A stretch of 27,493 nucleotides of DNA from NCBI GenBank assembly GCA_964601355.1, contig CAZRNB010000028.1:1-27493 (forward strand). The letters run 5' to 3'. Origin of the DNA: CAZRNB01 sp964601355 (GTDB taxonomy: Bacteria > Planctomycetota > Phycisphaerae > Sedimentisphaerales > Anaerobacaceae). The notes below the pieces were generated by a model, which did not search any database, was not told where the DNA came from, and worked only from the letters and a program-made list of their open reading frames with translations. Positions 1 through 9,100 of the stretch are shown in pieces. Made by a program: the position numbers and the translations under genes. Position 1 is the first letter of the stretch. Every line of letters begins with the position of its first letter.

Positions 1-2377
1 GGCCCACGGTCATGCCGGTATTATTTATATAGTAGTCTGCCCACGTATAGTATATTATATTATCGACGTCGTCGTAAGCTTCAAAGTCGTCCACAATAAT
101 ATAATCGGCTACCGTAAAGCTCCAGACTCTGCCGACGCTGATAGTCCCATCGGTATTGATCTCATCAACACGCCAGTAATAGGTTTTGCCGGATTCAACA
201 CCTGTGGGTGTGCTAAAGATGTTAGGATCCTGTCGGCCTCGATATATGCCCGTAGTATCGGATGTACCGGCACCTTCCACAGCGAGTGCATTTGTACCTA
301 AGTACACATCATGCTGAGCCGCCGTTTCTCCAGGCATCCAGCTTAAAGGCAAGGCCTTTTCTACATCCGTTATTACTTTATTGGCCGGCTTCGGGTATCG
401 TGCAGGTAACGGATCACCTTTCATAATCGTCGAAATCTGCTCCGGTGTCATTGTATAGTTATAGATTCGGAAATCATCCAAAGCGCCGGGGTAGTAACTA
501 TCAGCGGTGTATTGAGATCTACCGAGCCAGTTTTGAGTAGGTACGCCCAGTGAGCTTGGTGTGTATCTGGCATTGGTATTCGTAGCAGAAACCTGCCCAT
601 CGAGGTACAATGTATGGGTGGTGTTAGCGGGGTTAAACGTTACGGTCACATGATGCCACCCGGCAGCCAAGGTATCCGTCGCGGTCGTCTGGTCCTCAGC
701 CCCTGCGGCATTTCCACCAATTGTAATGGCGAAACGCATCGCACCAATCGAACCCATAGCAGGTGTAAGGAACATGTTGGCAGTTGTTGCGCCGGTGCCG
801 AAATCCCAGATGCGCGGCCAGTTTCCATTTTGATTGGAAAAGTTTGCCCATATAGCGAAGGTGGAGTTGGTCAGGGTACTAAGCAGCGAGCCTATAGACA
901 AATCTACATAGTCATTTTGCCCATCAAAATCAAGTGCACCAGCGTCATAGCCCTCGATCCACTCACATCCACCAAGTATCGTTCCGTAATATCCATGACC
1001 CGACAAATCAAGAGCCGTAGTACCCTCGCCCTCATCGAGCTTCCACCAGCCGACAAGATTGGGGTCGGTAATTGTTATAGCAGACAGCGTTCTGAAGTAC
1101 CAGACCTCACCTGTATATGTAGCAGTGCCATCGAACTCATCAACCCTCCAATAGTAAGTCTTTGAAGTTTCGAGCGTGCCGGGTACGAAGGCAGCGGCTT
1201 CGACAGTTCCTTTATCTGTACCACCAGTACCGGCCTGCACATTTTGTAAGCTATCACCTAAATACACATGATGCGAAACCGTACCTGCACCTGCGGTCCA
1301 GATTAGCGAAACATTTGTAGCTACAAATCTTGTGCCATAAGCGGGAACCGGATTAGAAGCCATCTTCGGAGAAATAGTAAAACTCCAGACTGAGCCGGTA
1401 TATACAGTAGTACCATTAGCTTCGACCTCATCTATTCGCCAGTAATAGGTCACCCCGGTTGATAAGCTCGCTAGCTGGTAGGTGGTCGCCGTGGTCAAGC
1501 CTTTATCGGTGCCACCGGTTCCACTTTTCACATTGTCAAGGTTATCTCCGACATACACGTGGTGCGAAGCGGCAGTCCAGCCGGCAGTCCAGCTAAGTGT
1601 AACCGCTGTAGTAGTAACAACTGCCCCATCAGCCGGTACAGGTTTTCTGGAATTTAATTTCGGCGGACCTAATTGTTCCACTTCGTTCGCCATCAATGCT
1701 TTATTATAGATGCGGAAATCATCCAGAGAGCCACTATAGTATGCATCCGCACCCCATTGCGACCGGCCAAGCCAGTTCTGGGTGGTCACGCCGAGGTCCC
1801 TCGGTAGGGTTAGCGTCGGGCCGCTTGATACGAGGTCGCCGTCAAGGTAAAGCTGTATCATCATGCTTGTACCATCTATCACCACTGCCACCTGGTGCCA
1901 GTCCGATGGAAGTGTGGTAGTGGCCTCTATCATAGACTCAGCACCATTGCTGTTAGGTGTGATTGCAAAGCGCAATACTCCGTTTGTGCCCACACACGGC
2001 GTCAGAAACATGTAAAAAGTTGTGCCGGTGCCGATATCCCAGAGGCGCTGCCAGGAACCGCCGGAGTTGGCAAAGTTCGCCCATATAGATAAGGTGGCGC
2101 TTCTCATCGTACTAATTATTGAACCTATGGGCAAATCTATATAACCATTGGTACCGTCAAAATCCACTGCACCGCCAATCTTGCCGGTTACCCACTGTGT
2201 GCCGCCGTATAGGAAGCCGTTGTTGCCAATAACAGATGAATCTGCAGCCGTAAAGCCGGTTGTCTCATCGAGCTTCCACCAGCCGACGAGATTTGGATCT
2301 GCGGCTTTGGCTGCATTGGTCAGAACCAGACCAAGCATCAGAACAAAACATGACAAATAAAAAGATTTTTTACACAT
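1..2377 (-). CDS. Secreted LamG-domain surface protein, C-terminus cut by window edge
   Basis: One open frame runs from an ATG at 2377 to the left edge (792 codons, no stop). An excellent ribosome site (AAAGGAGG, 6 nt spacing) precedes the ATG. The protein begins with a signal peptide (about residues 1-25, MCKKSFYLSCFVLMLGLVL then TNAAKA). Then come LamG/concanavalin-like domain 1 (about 27-229, opening DPNLVGWWKLDE, closing LDDFRIYN), two FN3-like modules (about 230-430, each with HHVYxGD and TYYWRxDE), LamG domain 2 (about 437-645, same opening and closing motifs) and a third FN3-like module (about 645-755). The visible end contains VDDFEAYDDV and NNTGMTVG, a tail typical of planctomycete LamG proteins. 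LamG domains usually bind carbohydrate or protein, so an exported adhesin or polysaccharide-binding role is likely, but the ligand is unknown. The gene diverges from tkt. Confidence 0.85.
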   Translation of the reverse strand, partial: MCKKSFYLSCFVLMLGLVLTNAAKAADPNLVGWWKLDETTGFTAADSSVIGNNGFLYGGTQWVTGKIGGAVDFDGTNGYIDLPIGSIISTMRSATLSIWANFANSGGSWQRLWDIGTGTTFYMFLTPCVGTNGVLRFAITPNSNGAESMIEATTTLPSDWHQVAVVIDGTSMMIQLYLDGDLVSSGPTLTLPRDLGVTTQNWLGRSQWGADAYYSGSLDDFRIYNKALMANEVEQLGPPKLNSRKPVPADGAVVTTTAVTLSWTAGWTAASHHVYVGDNLDNVKSGTGGTDKGLTTATTYQLASLSTGVTYYWRIDEVEANGTTVYTGSVWSFTISPKMASNPVPAYGTRFVATNVSLIWTAGAGTVSHHVYLGDSLQNVQAGTGGTDKGTVEAAAFVPGTLETSKTYYWRVDEFDGTATYTGEVWYFRTLSAITITDPNLVGWWKLDEGEGTTALDLSGHGYYGTILGGCEWIEGYDAGALDFDGQNDYVDLSIGSLLSTLTNSTFAIWANFSNQNGNWPRIWDFGTGATTANMFLTPAMGSIGAMRFAITIGGNAAGAEDQTTATDTLAAGWHHVTVTFNPANTTHTLYLDGQVSATNTNARYTPSSLGVPTQNWLGRSQYTADSYYPGALDDFRIYNYTMTPEQISTIMKGDPLPARYPKPANKVITDVEKALPLSWMPGETAAQHDVYLGTNALAVEGAGTSDTTGIYRGRQDPNIFSTPTGVESGKTYYWRVDEINTDGTISVGRVWSFTVADYIIVDDFEAYDDVDNIIYYTWADYYINNTGMTVG

Positions 2378-2650
2378 AAGGTTCCTCCTTTAAAAACTAA
2401 AAGCAAAAATTTATGTGCTTTGGCAATACACCAAAACACTCGTTGTTTTTGACGAGCATTTGGACTTTCAGTCGAAGCTCTGCTCGTCTTCGACAGCCTC
2501 CATGAAGAAACGTTAAAAACCATTCACCCTCCCGATACTACTCTGCGAAGCGCTGCGTAGCACGAGCTCCGCCTCGGCTTTGCCGGGCAAGCACTCAACT
2601 TGATGCTGAGAATAGATTTTTGTCGGGCTTGGTTTTCTACCTCCTTCCTT

Positions 2651-2741
2651 AGAAGCCATATATGGCCTCTAATTGAAGTGTAAAAACTAATAATTTGCAG
2701 GACAGAGATTGTCCTGCTTTAGCGGCCTCACACGGGCCGCT
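2651..2741. repeat. Three consecutive palindromes / stem-loops
   Basis: Three inverted repeats follow one another. GCCATATATGGC at 2655-2666 is a perfect 12-nt palindrome inside imperfect AGA/TCT flanks. GCAGGACA (2697-2704) pairs with TGTCCTGC (2710-2717) across a 5-nt loop. AGCGGCC (2721-2727) pairs with GGCCGCT (2735-2741) across a 7-nt loop. None is followed by a clear T-tract on the plus strand, so simple terminators are unlikely. They could form a structured leader upstream of the LamG gene on the minus strand, or be repeat elements. Confidence 0.5.
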
Positions 2742-2885
2742 CTAATACTCCTCAAATGGTTCGTGCCCAGTAAAATAAAATATATTCCCTTTTTATAATT
2801 TATACCATATTGAATATCCTTAAATCAAGGAAAATTTTGGTTTTTTTATAGGGCATAATCTAATGTCATTTGACTGATAAAAGAC

Positions 2886-2914
2886 TTGCGAAGGTGTAAA
2901 GTGTTTGCTATCTT
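2886..2914 (+). promoter_or_regulatory. Possible sigma70-type promoter of tkt
   Basis: TTGCGA (2886-2891), a 17-nt spacer and TATCTT (2909-2914) lie about 60 nt upstream of the tkt ATG. Both hexamers deviate from consensus, so this is a spacing-supported guess. Confidence 0.35.
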
Positions 2915-2934
2915 ATGTTTTCTGTTTTCACATT

Positions 2935-2950
2935 ATCCGCCGTGGCGGAT
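2935..2950 (+). promoter_or_regulatory. Small hairpin in the tkt leader
   Basis: ATCCGC-CGTG-GCGGAT forms a 6-bp stem with a 4-nt loop, ending 24 nt before the tkt ATG and upstream of its ribosome site (AGGAAGGA, 2963-2970). It could stabilise or modulate the mRNA, or be one more short palindromic repeat like others in this window. Confidence 0.35.
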
Positions 2951-2974
2951 TGAGAGTTATTTAGGAAGGATGAA

Positions 2975-4996
2975 ATGAAAATCGTTATTAGAAATCCGGG
3001 TTTATCCGAGCTTGACGAGCTTTGTATTCAAACGATTCGATTTTTGGCTGCGGATGCGGTTCAAAAGGCTAAATCCGGCCACCCCGGCATGCCGATAGGA
3101 ATGGCTCCAGCGGCTTATGTGCTCTGGACTAAACATCTAAAGTACAACCCGGCTAATCCCCGTTGGCATAACCGTGACCGTTTTGTTCTATCAGGTGGGC
3201 ATGGCTGCATGCTGCTATATTCATTGCTGTACCTGACCGGTTATGATATGAGCCTGGATGATCTGAAAAATTTCCGGCAGTGGGGCAGCAAAACGCCTGG
3301 TCATCCCGAATATAATCTGCAGCAGGGAATTGAGCTTACAACCGGACCTCTCGGACAAGGTCTTTCCAGTGCCGTCGGTATGGCAATAGCACAAAAGTAT
3401 CTGGCCAACTATTTTAATCGGCAGGGATTTCCGATTATTGATTATAAAAATTACGTTACCGTGGGTGACGGCGACCTTGAAGAAGGAATCTCATCCGAGG
3501 CAAGCTCACTTGCGGGTCATTTGGGCCTTGATAACCTGATTGTTATTTACGATGACAACCACATTAGTATCGACGGTCCAACTGAGCTTAGCTTTACCGA
3601 AGACAGAGCCAAACGATTCGAGGCGTATCATTGGTTCGTTCAGGAAGTCGGCGGGGACGGCAACGATATGGCTGCGTTTGAAAAGGCTCTCGAAAATGCA
3701 AAGAAAGAAAAAACAAGGCCGTCAATTATAAAGCTCCGCACGCATATCGCATACGGCAGTCCGAATATGCAGGATACCGCTGAAGCGCATGGAGCACCGC
3801 TGGGCGAAGAAGAAATAAAGCTAATGAAGAAAAAATTTGGCTGGGATTCAGAAAAGACTTTCCATGTGCCGGATGAGGTGCTCGACCATACGCGAAAAGC
3901 AGTTGCGCGAGGTAAAACCGCCGAGGCGGCTTGGGAGAAATTATTCGTTGAATACGCCGGGAAATATCCGGATTTAGCCAAGCAGTTCTGGGACGCTGCT
4001 ACTGGGAAACTGCCGATTAAGCTCGATGAAATCCTGCCGAAGTTCGAGGTTGATAAACCACTCGCAACCCGTCAGGCTTCCGGCAAGGTGCTGGATGTGG
4101 TGATGACGAAGCTGCCTTTGATTTTAGGCGGCTCGGCAGACCTGACGCCCTCAAACAACACACGATTTGCCGGCGTAAAGGATTTTCAAAAAGATGCACG
4201 TGACGGCAGATATATCCGTTACGGCGTCAGAGAGCACGCGATGGGCGCGATAATGAACGGGATTTCGGTAAGCGGCTTGGTCAGAGCTTACGGCGGGACA
4301 TTTATGGTCTTCTCCGATTATATGCGCGGAGCGATTCGCGTGGCGGCTATCTCCAAATATCCGACTATTTTTGTATTCACTCATGACAGCATAGGCATAG
4401 GCGAAGACGGCCCAACACATCAGCCGGTCGAGCAATTAGCAGCGCTTCGGGCCATACCAAACCTGATTGTAATTCGACCGGCTGACGCAAACGAGACCGC
4501 TGCCGCCTGGAAGTTTGCTTTAGAGTATCGAGGCGGGCCGATAGCTTTACTTTTCACACGCCAGGGACTACCCGTTATCGACCAAAATAAGTATGCTTCT
4601 GCTGCAAATCTTAGTAAAGGCGCTTACGTGCTGCTTAGTGCTGGTAAACCGGATGTTTTGCTTTTAGCCAGCGGCTCGGAAGTCTCAATTGCACTTAGCG
4701 CAGCGGAAATGCTCGCAAAAGAAAAGGTAGCGGCACAGGTTGTAAGTATGCCGAGCTGGGAGCTTTTTGAAAGGCAGGACCAAAAATACAAGGATTCGGT
4801 CATTCCGCCGAGTGTTAAAGCTCGGGTCGGCGTCGAGGCTGGCGTGGAATTGGGCTGGCACAAATACCTCGGCGAAAAAGGTGTTTTTATCGGAATGTCC
4901 ACGTTTGGTGCATCGGCTCCTTTTAAGGTATGCTACGAGAAATTCGGCATTACAGCGCAAAACGTTATCGCTGCTGCAAAAAAGGTGTTAATCTAA
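2975..4996 (+). CDS. tkt: Transketolase
   Basis: A 673-residue thiamine-diphosphate enzyme that moves two-carbon ketol units between sugar phosphates in the non-oxidative pentose phosphate pathway; cytosolic. Length is normal for the family. Visible motifs are SGGHGCMLLYSLL and TTGPLGQGLSSA near the N-terminus, the ThDP/Mg signature GDGDLEEG from residue 164 followed by YDDNHISIDG, the catalytic Glu of REHAMG (about E420), the pyrimidine-domain stretch THDSIGIGEDGPTHQP and the C-terminal ASGSEV. The start is set by AGGAAGGA just upstream; an ATG at 2970 is out of frame and stops at once. pfkA follows after 28 nt, so the two probably share a transcript. Nothing is missing or broken. Confidence 0.97.
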   Translation: MKIVIRNPGLSELDELCIQTIRFLAADAVQKAKSGHPGMPIGMAPAAYVLWTKHLKYNPANPRWHNRDRFVLSGGHGCMLLYSLLYLTGYDMSLDDLKNFRQWGSKTPGHPEYNLQQGIELTTGPLGQGLSSAVGMAIAQKYLANYFNRQGFPIIDYKNYVTVGDGDLEEGISSEASSLAGHLGLDNLIVIYDDNHISIDGPTELSFTEDRAKRFEAYHWFVQEVGGDGNDMAAFEKALENAKKEKTRPSIIKLRTHIAYGSPNMQDTAEAHGAPLGEEEIKLMKKKFGWDSEKTFHVPDEVLDHTRKAVARGKTAEAAWEKLFVEYAGKYPDLAKQFWDAATGKLPIKLDEILPKFEVDKPLATRQASGKVLDVVMTKLPLILGGSADLTPSNNTRFAGVKDFQKDARDGRYIRYGVREHAMGAIMNGISVSGLVRAYGGTFMVFSDYMRGAIRVAAISKYPTIFVFTHDSIGIGEDGPTHQPVEQLAALRAIPNLIVIRPADANETAAAWKFALEYRGGPIALLFTRQGLPVIDQNKYASAANLSKGAYVLLSAGKPDVLLLASGSEVSIALSAAEMLAKEKVAAQVVSMPSWELFERQDQKYKDSVIPPSVKARVGVEAGVELGWHKYLGEKGVFIGMSTFGASAPFKVCYEKFGITAQNVIAAAKKVLI

Positions 4997-5024
4997 CATA
5001 GCGCTAAACAAAAAGCAAAACGCG

Positions 5025-6122
5025 ATGAAGAAAAAAACTATCAATTCTATTGCGGTAATGACAGGAGGCGGAGATTGTCCAGGCCTAAATGCCGTTATCA
5101 GGGCTGTTACCAAAACCGCGATAAGCAAATTCGGCCTTGAGGTCTGGGGCATACAAGACGGCTACTTGGGCCTGATCGAAAATCGAATGGATGTGCTCAC
5201 GTATGATGACGTGAGCAGTATTTTGACTGTTGGAGGCACGATTCTGGGCTCGTCTAACATAGCAAATCCATTCAAATATCCGGTAAATGTAGGCAAACAA
5301 AAACGGTTCAGAGATGTTTCAGATAAGTGCATTGAGGTGCTCCGTAGTCACTGTGTCGATGCGCTTATCTGCATCGGCGGCGATGGCACAATGGCCTCGG
5401 CAGCTAACTTCGCTAAAAAAGGTGTTACCGTTATAGGCGTGCCGAAGACGATTGACAATGACATTTACGGCACAGACATTACCTTCGGCTTTAATACCGC
5501 TGTCACCACAGCGGCTGAGGCCATAGATAAAGTACATACCACGGCAAGCTCGCATCATCGGGTTATGATTATCGAGGTTATGGGTAGATACGCCGGCTGG
5601 ATTGCACTTCACGCAGGTTTAGCAAGCGGCGCAGATATTATTCTTCTGCCGGAAATACCGTATCGTTTGGATAAAATTTGCGATTGTGTGCTCGGGCGGT
5701 CAAAACGTGGCCGGAGATTCAGCATCATAGTAACAGCAGAAGGCGCCAGAGAGCAGGGCGGTGAAATGGTCGTCGCCAAGAAGCTCTGCTTTAGCCCAGA
5801 CCCGATTCGGCTGGGAGGAATCGCAAACGTCCTGATGGCAGAAATCAGCGGGAAAACAGGCCTTGATTGCAGAGAAGTTATTCTCGGACATATACAGCGA
5901 GGAGGAACACCTACGCCCTTTGACAGGATTCTGGCTACGATGTTTGGACACGCAGCTATCGAGTTTTTGATGAAAGGCGTTAAAGGTCATTTGATAATCC
6001 TTAAGAACGGTGAACTCTCCAGCATCGGACTTTCGAAGGTCGCAGGCAGGATTAAGACCGTGCCTAAAAACCATCCACTTATAAAATCGGCTTTAGCCGT
6101 TGGAACAAGTTTTGGAGTTTGA
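5025..6122 (+). CDS. pfkA: 6-phosphofructokinase, PfkA family (group III / mixed-substrate type)
   Basis: A 365-residue kinase that phosphorylates fructose 6-phosphate to the 1,6-bisphosphate in glycolysis; cytosolic. Motifs are GGGDCPGLNAVIRA (phosphoryl-donor site, residues 14-27), GGDGT (118-122), PKTIDND (140-146, catalytic Asp about D144), the substrate-binding VMGRYAGW, and GHIQRGGTPTPFDR near the C-terminus. At the donor-deciding sites, the equivalent of E. coli Gly104 is Gly (G121), as in ATP enzymes, but the equivalent of Gly124 is Lys (K141), as in PPi-dependent and group III enzymes. This pairing occurs in ATP-using group III PFKs, so ATP is the better guess and PPi is not excluded. 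No good ribosome site precedes the ATG, which suggests translational coupling to tkt 28 nt upstream. Met12 is a possible alternative start but would lose part of the N-terminal strand. Confidence 0.93.
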   Translation: MKKKTINSIAVMTGGGDCPGLNAVIRAVTKTAISKFGLEVWGIQDGYLGLIENRMDVLTYDDVSSILTVGGTILGSSNIANPFKYPVNVGKQKRFRDVSDKCIEVLRSHCVDALICIGGDGTMASAANFAKKGVTVIGVPKTIDNDIYGTDITFGFNTAVTTAAEAIDKVHTTASSHHRVMIIEVMGRYAGWIALHAGLASGADIILLPEIPYRLDKICDCVLGRSKRGRRFSIIVTAEGAREQGGEMVVAKKLCFSPDPIRLGGIANVLMAEISGKTGLDCREVILGHIQRGGTPTPFDRILATMFGHAAIEFLMKGVKGHLIILKNGELSSIGLSKVAGRIKTVPKNHPLIKSALAVGTSFGV

Positions 6123-6151
6123 ACATTTTGAATCCTGCAGTAAAGTAATTG

Positions 6152-6178
6152 TTTAGCCCCCCAATTTATTGGGGGGTT
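6152..6178. repeat. Right half of palindromic element; possible terminator of tkt-pfkA
   Basis: TTTAG is followed by CCCCCCAA-TTTA-TTGGGGGG, an 8-bp stem with a 4-nt loop (6157-6176), then TTCTTTT. The T-rich tail makes it a plausible rho-independent terminator after pfkA. It matches the right half of the element at 16742-16796 base for base except for a G-C to C-G swap on both sides of the stem, which keeps pairing. The mfd ATG lies 11 nt after the stem, so read-through or start-site effects on mfd are possible. Confidence 0.7.
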
Positions 6179-6187
6179 CTTTTCAAT

Positions 6188-9100
6188 ATGGAACTTGGCC
6201 GGTATAAAACGGTCGCAAAGATAATCTCCCGATTGAAGGCCGCCGAGCCAGGCAAGGGGGCGGTTAAAGTCGATGGGACATGGGGATCGTATGCGCGCCT
6301 GCTGGCTGCATTCATATCAGAAAAGCTCCATCGGCCAATTCTGTACGTAAGTCCGCATATCGAAGATGCCGACAAGGCTGCCGATGACCTAAGGACCTTC
6401 GGCTGCAAAGAAATCCAGGTTCTTGCAGCATGGGAAGGCGAAGAAGAAATAGCTGACGCCACCGATGAAACCCGAGCAGAGCGGCTAAGGCTCGTCGCTC
6501 GTCTCTCGTCGCTACAAACCCTGCCCACTCGTCTCGGCGATGAGAGAACCCCGCCCACAGGTGGCGGGGCTAACCTTCCCTCGTCTTTCGGACTTGTCAT
6601 CCCGGCATCGATACAGGCCCTTTGTCAGCCGATACCTAAACCGCAAGCTCTGAAGGAATGCTCTCTTCAATTAGAAATAAATAAGGCGGTGTCGCCGGAA
6701 AAGGTTTGCACATGGCTTGTTGATAACGGTTTTGAGGGGGTAGAACAGGTTGATCTGCCGGGACAATTCGCCCGCAGAGGTGGAATCGTTGATATTTATG
6801 CGCCACTTATTTCGTCCATCGTCCATCATCCGTCATCCATCGTGTCACAAATGTCGTCGGATGCTGTCAGGATCGAATTTTTCGGTGATACTATTGAAAG
6901 CATACGTAAAATTGATCTGGATACCCAGCGCTCAAGTCAGCAATTAGAAGGCATCAACATCGTCTCGGCTAAATGTGGGACAACAATAGAACAGAAGGAG
7001 CTTTTCATAAATATCCTGCCAAAAGAAACAATAATAATTCTTGAAGAGCCGACCGACATTGAAGAAGTAGCTCACGTTTTTCTCGAAAGGATTGAAAATA
7101 CTAATGAATCAATGGAACCCCGTATAAAACACGGGGCTGAATATTTAGCCCCACTCGTCAGGGCGGAGCCTGCCGTAGCACGACGTTCTACGTGGGGTTA
7201 TTACAGCTGGTCGGAAATTTACCACGCGGTAAATAAATTTGCACAGCTACATATCTCCAGGTTTGCTACTGCCGGAAAAGAAGGTTTTCTAAGGGTAGAT
7301 ATTAAAAGCGTGCAGCGTTTTGAGCACAAGGCAGCTTCGATTTGGGCGGGACATAAAGAAGCTCTAGATGAGCTTGTAAAGGAAGCACAGCAGGGCACAA
7401 AGGTGCTGCTTTACTGCGAAAGCGCAGCGGAGGTCAGTCGGCTAAGCGAGATTATCAAGGAAATAAGCGTGGAAATCCCTGCAAACCTTAAGCTGCTTTT
7501 AGGATATATTCATCAGGGTTTTATCATAAGCTCACTCAATACGATTGTATTAAGTCACCATGAGCTGTTTGGCCAATATGCACTTAGAAGAACTTTGCGG
7601 CCGACACGAGCGACGGCGCCTATAGACACGCTAAGCGATCTGCGGGAGGGTGACTACGTTGTGCACGCATCTTATGGTATCGGCAGGTTCTTAGGGATAA
7701 AAACAATCCAGGAAGATAAAGGTAAGTCGGAATATCTCACGATTGAATATGCGGACGGGGTGAAAATTCAGGTTTCTGTACATAATATTGCCTTGGTTCA
7801 AAAGTTCATCGGGGCAAGTCCCAGGAGGCCGGCGCTGAGCAAAGTCGGCTCGAAAAGATGGCAGAAGCAAAAAGAAAAAGTCGCCCGCTCCGTGCGCGAG
7901 ATGGCTGCGGAATTGCTCGAGCTTCAGGCCAAACGCCAGGCGATGGGCGGAGTCGCTTACACGGAAGATTCTAATTGGCAGGCTGAATTTGAGGAGTCTT
8001 TTCTTTATCAGGAGACATCCGACCAGATTAAGGCCTGCGAAGAAATAAAGACGGATATGCAGGAACCGGTGGCGATGGATAGGCTTCTGTGCGGCGATGT
8101 CGGCTACGGCAAGACCGAGCTTGCAATGCGTGCGGCTTTTAAGGCGGTAGAGAACGGAAAACAGGTTGCGGTGCTGGTGCCGACAACGGTATTGTGTGTG
8201 CAGCATGGCAGAACTCTCACTGAACGGTTTGCAGATTTTCCGGTCTGCATTGAAGTTGTGAACCGATTTAAGACGCCAAAACAAGCACGTGACATCCTTG
8301 CTCGGACAAAAGCCGGCAGGGTCGATATCTTAATAGGCACACATCGGCTTTTGAGTAAAGACGTCGGGTTTAAGGATTTGGGGCTGTTGATAATTGATGA
8401 AGAGCAGCGTTTTGGTGTTGAGCATAAAGAAAAGCTCAAAAAGCTGCGCATCAATGTTGATATTCTTACTATGACTGCTACGCCTATTCCCCGGACGCTG
8501 CATATATCACTTCTGGGCTTGCGTGATATAAGCTCATTAGCCACACCGCCAATGGATAGACGCAGCATAGTAACTTCTGTGGTGCCGTATAATGAAGAGC
8601 TTATAAGAAAGGCCATTTATCGCGAAATAAACCGCCAGGGGCAGGTATTTTTCCTGCACAACAGGATCAGGACAATCGAAAAAAAGGCCTGGGAAATCCA
8701 AAACCTTGTAAAGGATGCAAAGGTTACCATCGCGCATGGGCAAATGACTAAGCACGAGCTGGAAAAGGCTATGATCGATTTTGTCCTGGGCAAAACAGAT
8801 ATACTGGTGTGCACAACCATTATCGAATCCGGCCTTGATATTCCCAATGCGAATACGATTTTTATAAATGATGCTGACAGGTTCGGCCTTGCTGAGATGC
8901 ATCAGCTTCGCGGCAGGGTAGGCAGATACAAACATCGTGCTTACGCGTATATGCTGCTGCCTGCATCGCGTCCTATTACGCCGACGGCGGCAAGACGGCT
9001 TAAGGCAATCGAAGAATACTCGCACCTTGGAGCCGGATTTAGGATCGCTTTGCGGGATCTGGAGATTCGCGGGGCGGGCAATATATTGGGGCCGGAACAG

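Larger units (their letters stand above)
2378..2974. other. Divergent spacer between LamG gene and tkt, rich in palindromes
   Basis: No convincing gene is seen in these 597 nt. The LamG-proximal half holds GC-rich inverted repeats: TCGAAG...CTTCGA near 2471-2492, and 2538-2560, which begins CTACTCTGCG and ends GCTGCGTAG. The latter is followed by GCACGAGCTCCGCC, which resembles the GACGAG repeats near 19.1 kb. Three further palindromes lie at 2651-2741. The tkt-proximal 200 nt is AT-rich with a possible promoter. A 60-codon frame at 2338-2523 (minus) overlaps the LamG start and looks non-coding. Confidence 0.6.

Noticed and set aside
614..1165. 183-codon plus-strand frame
   Set aside because: It is antisense to the LamG gene, whose minus frame is continuous and carries recognisable domains; the plus translation matches nothing.
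2338..2523. 61-codon minus frame in the spacer overlapping the LamG start
   Set aside because: It overlaps the well-supported LamG start and ribosome site in another frame, and its composition looks random.
2742..2775. TGGTTCGTGCCC resembling a tRNA T-arm
   Set aside because: No matching acceptor, D-arm or anticodon stem could be built around it.
6149..6187. TTG start extending mfd upstream by 13 codons
   Set aside because: The extension is encoded by the hairpin element and adds residues not found in Mfd; the ATG at 6188 fits better.
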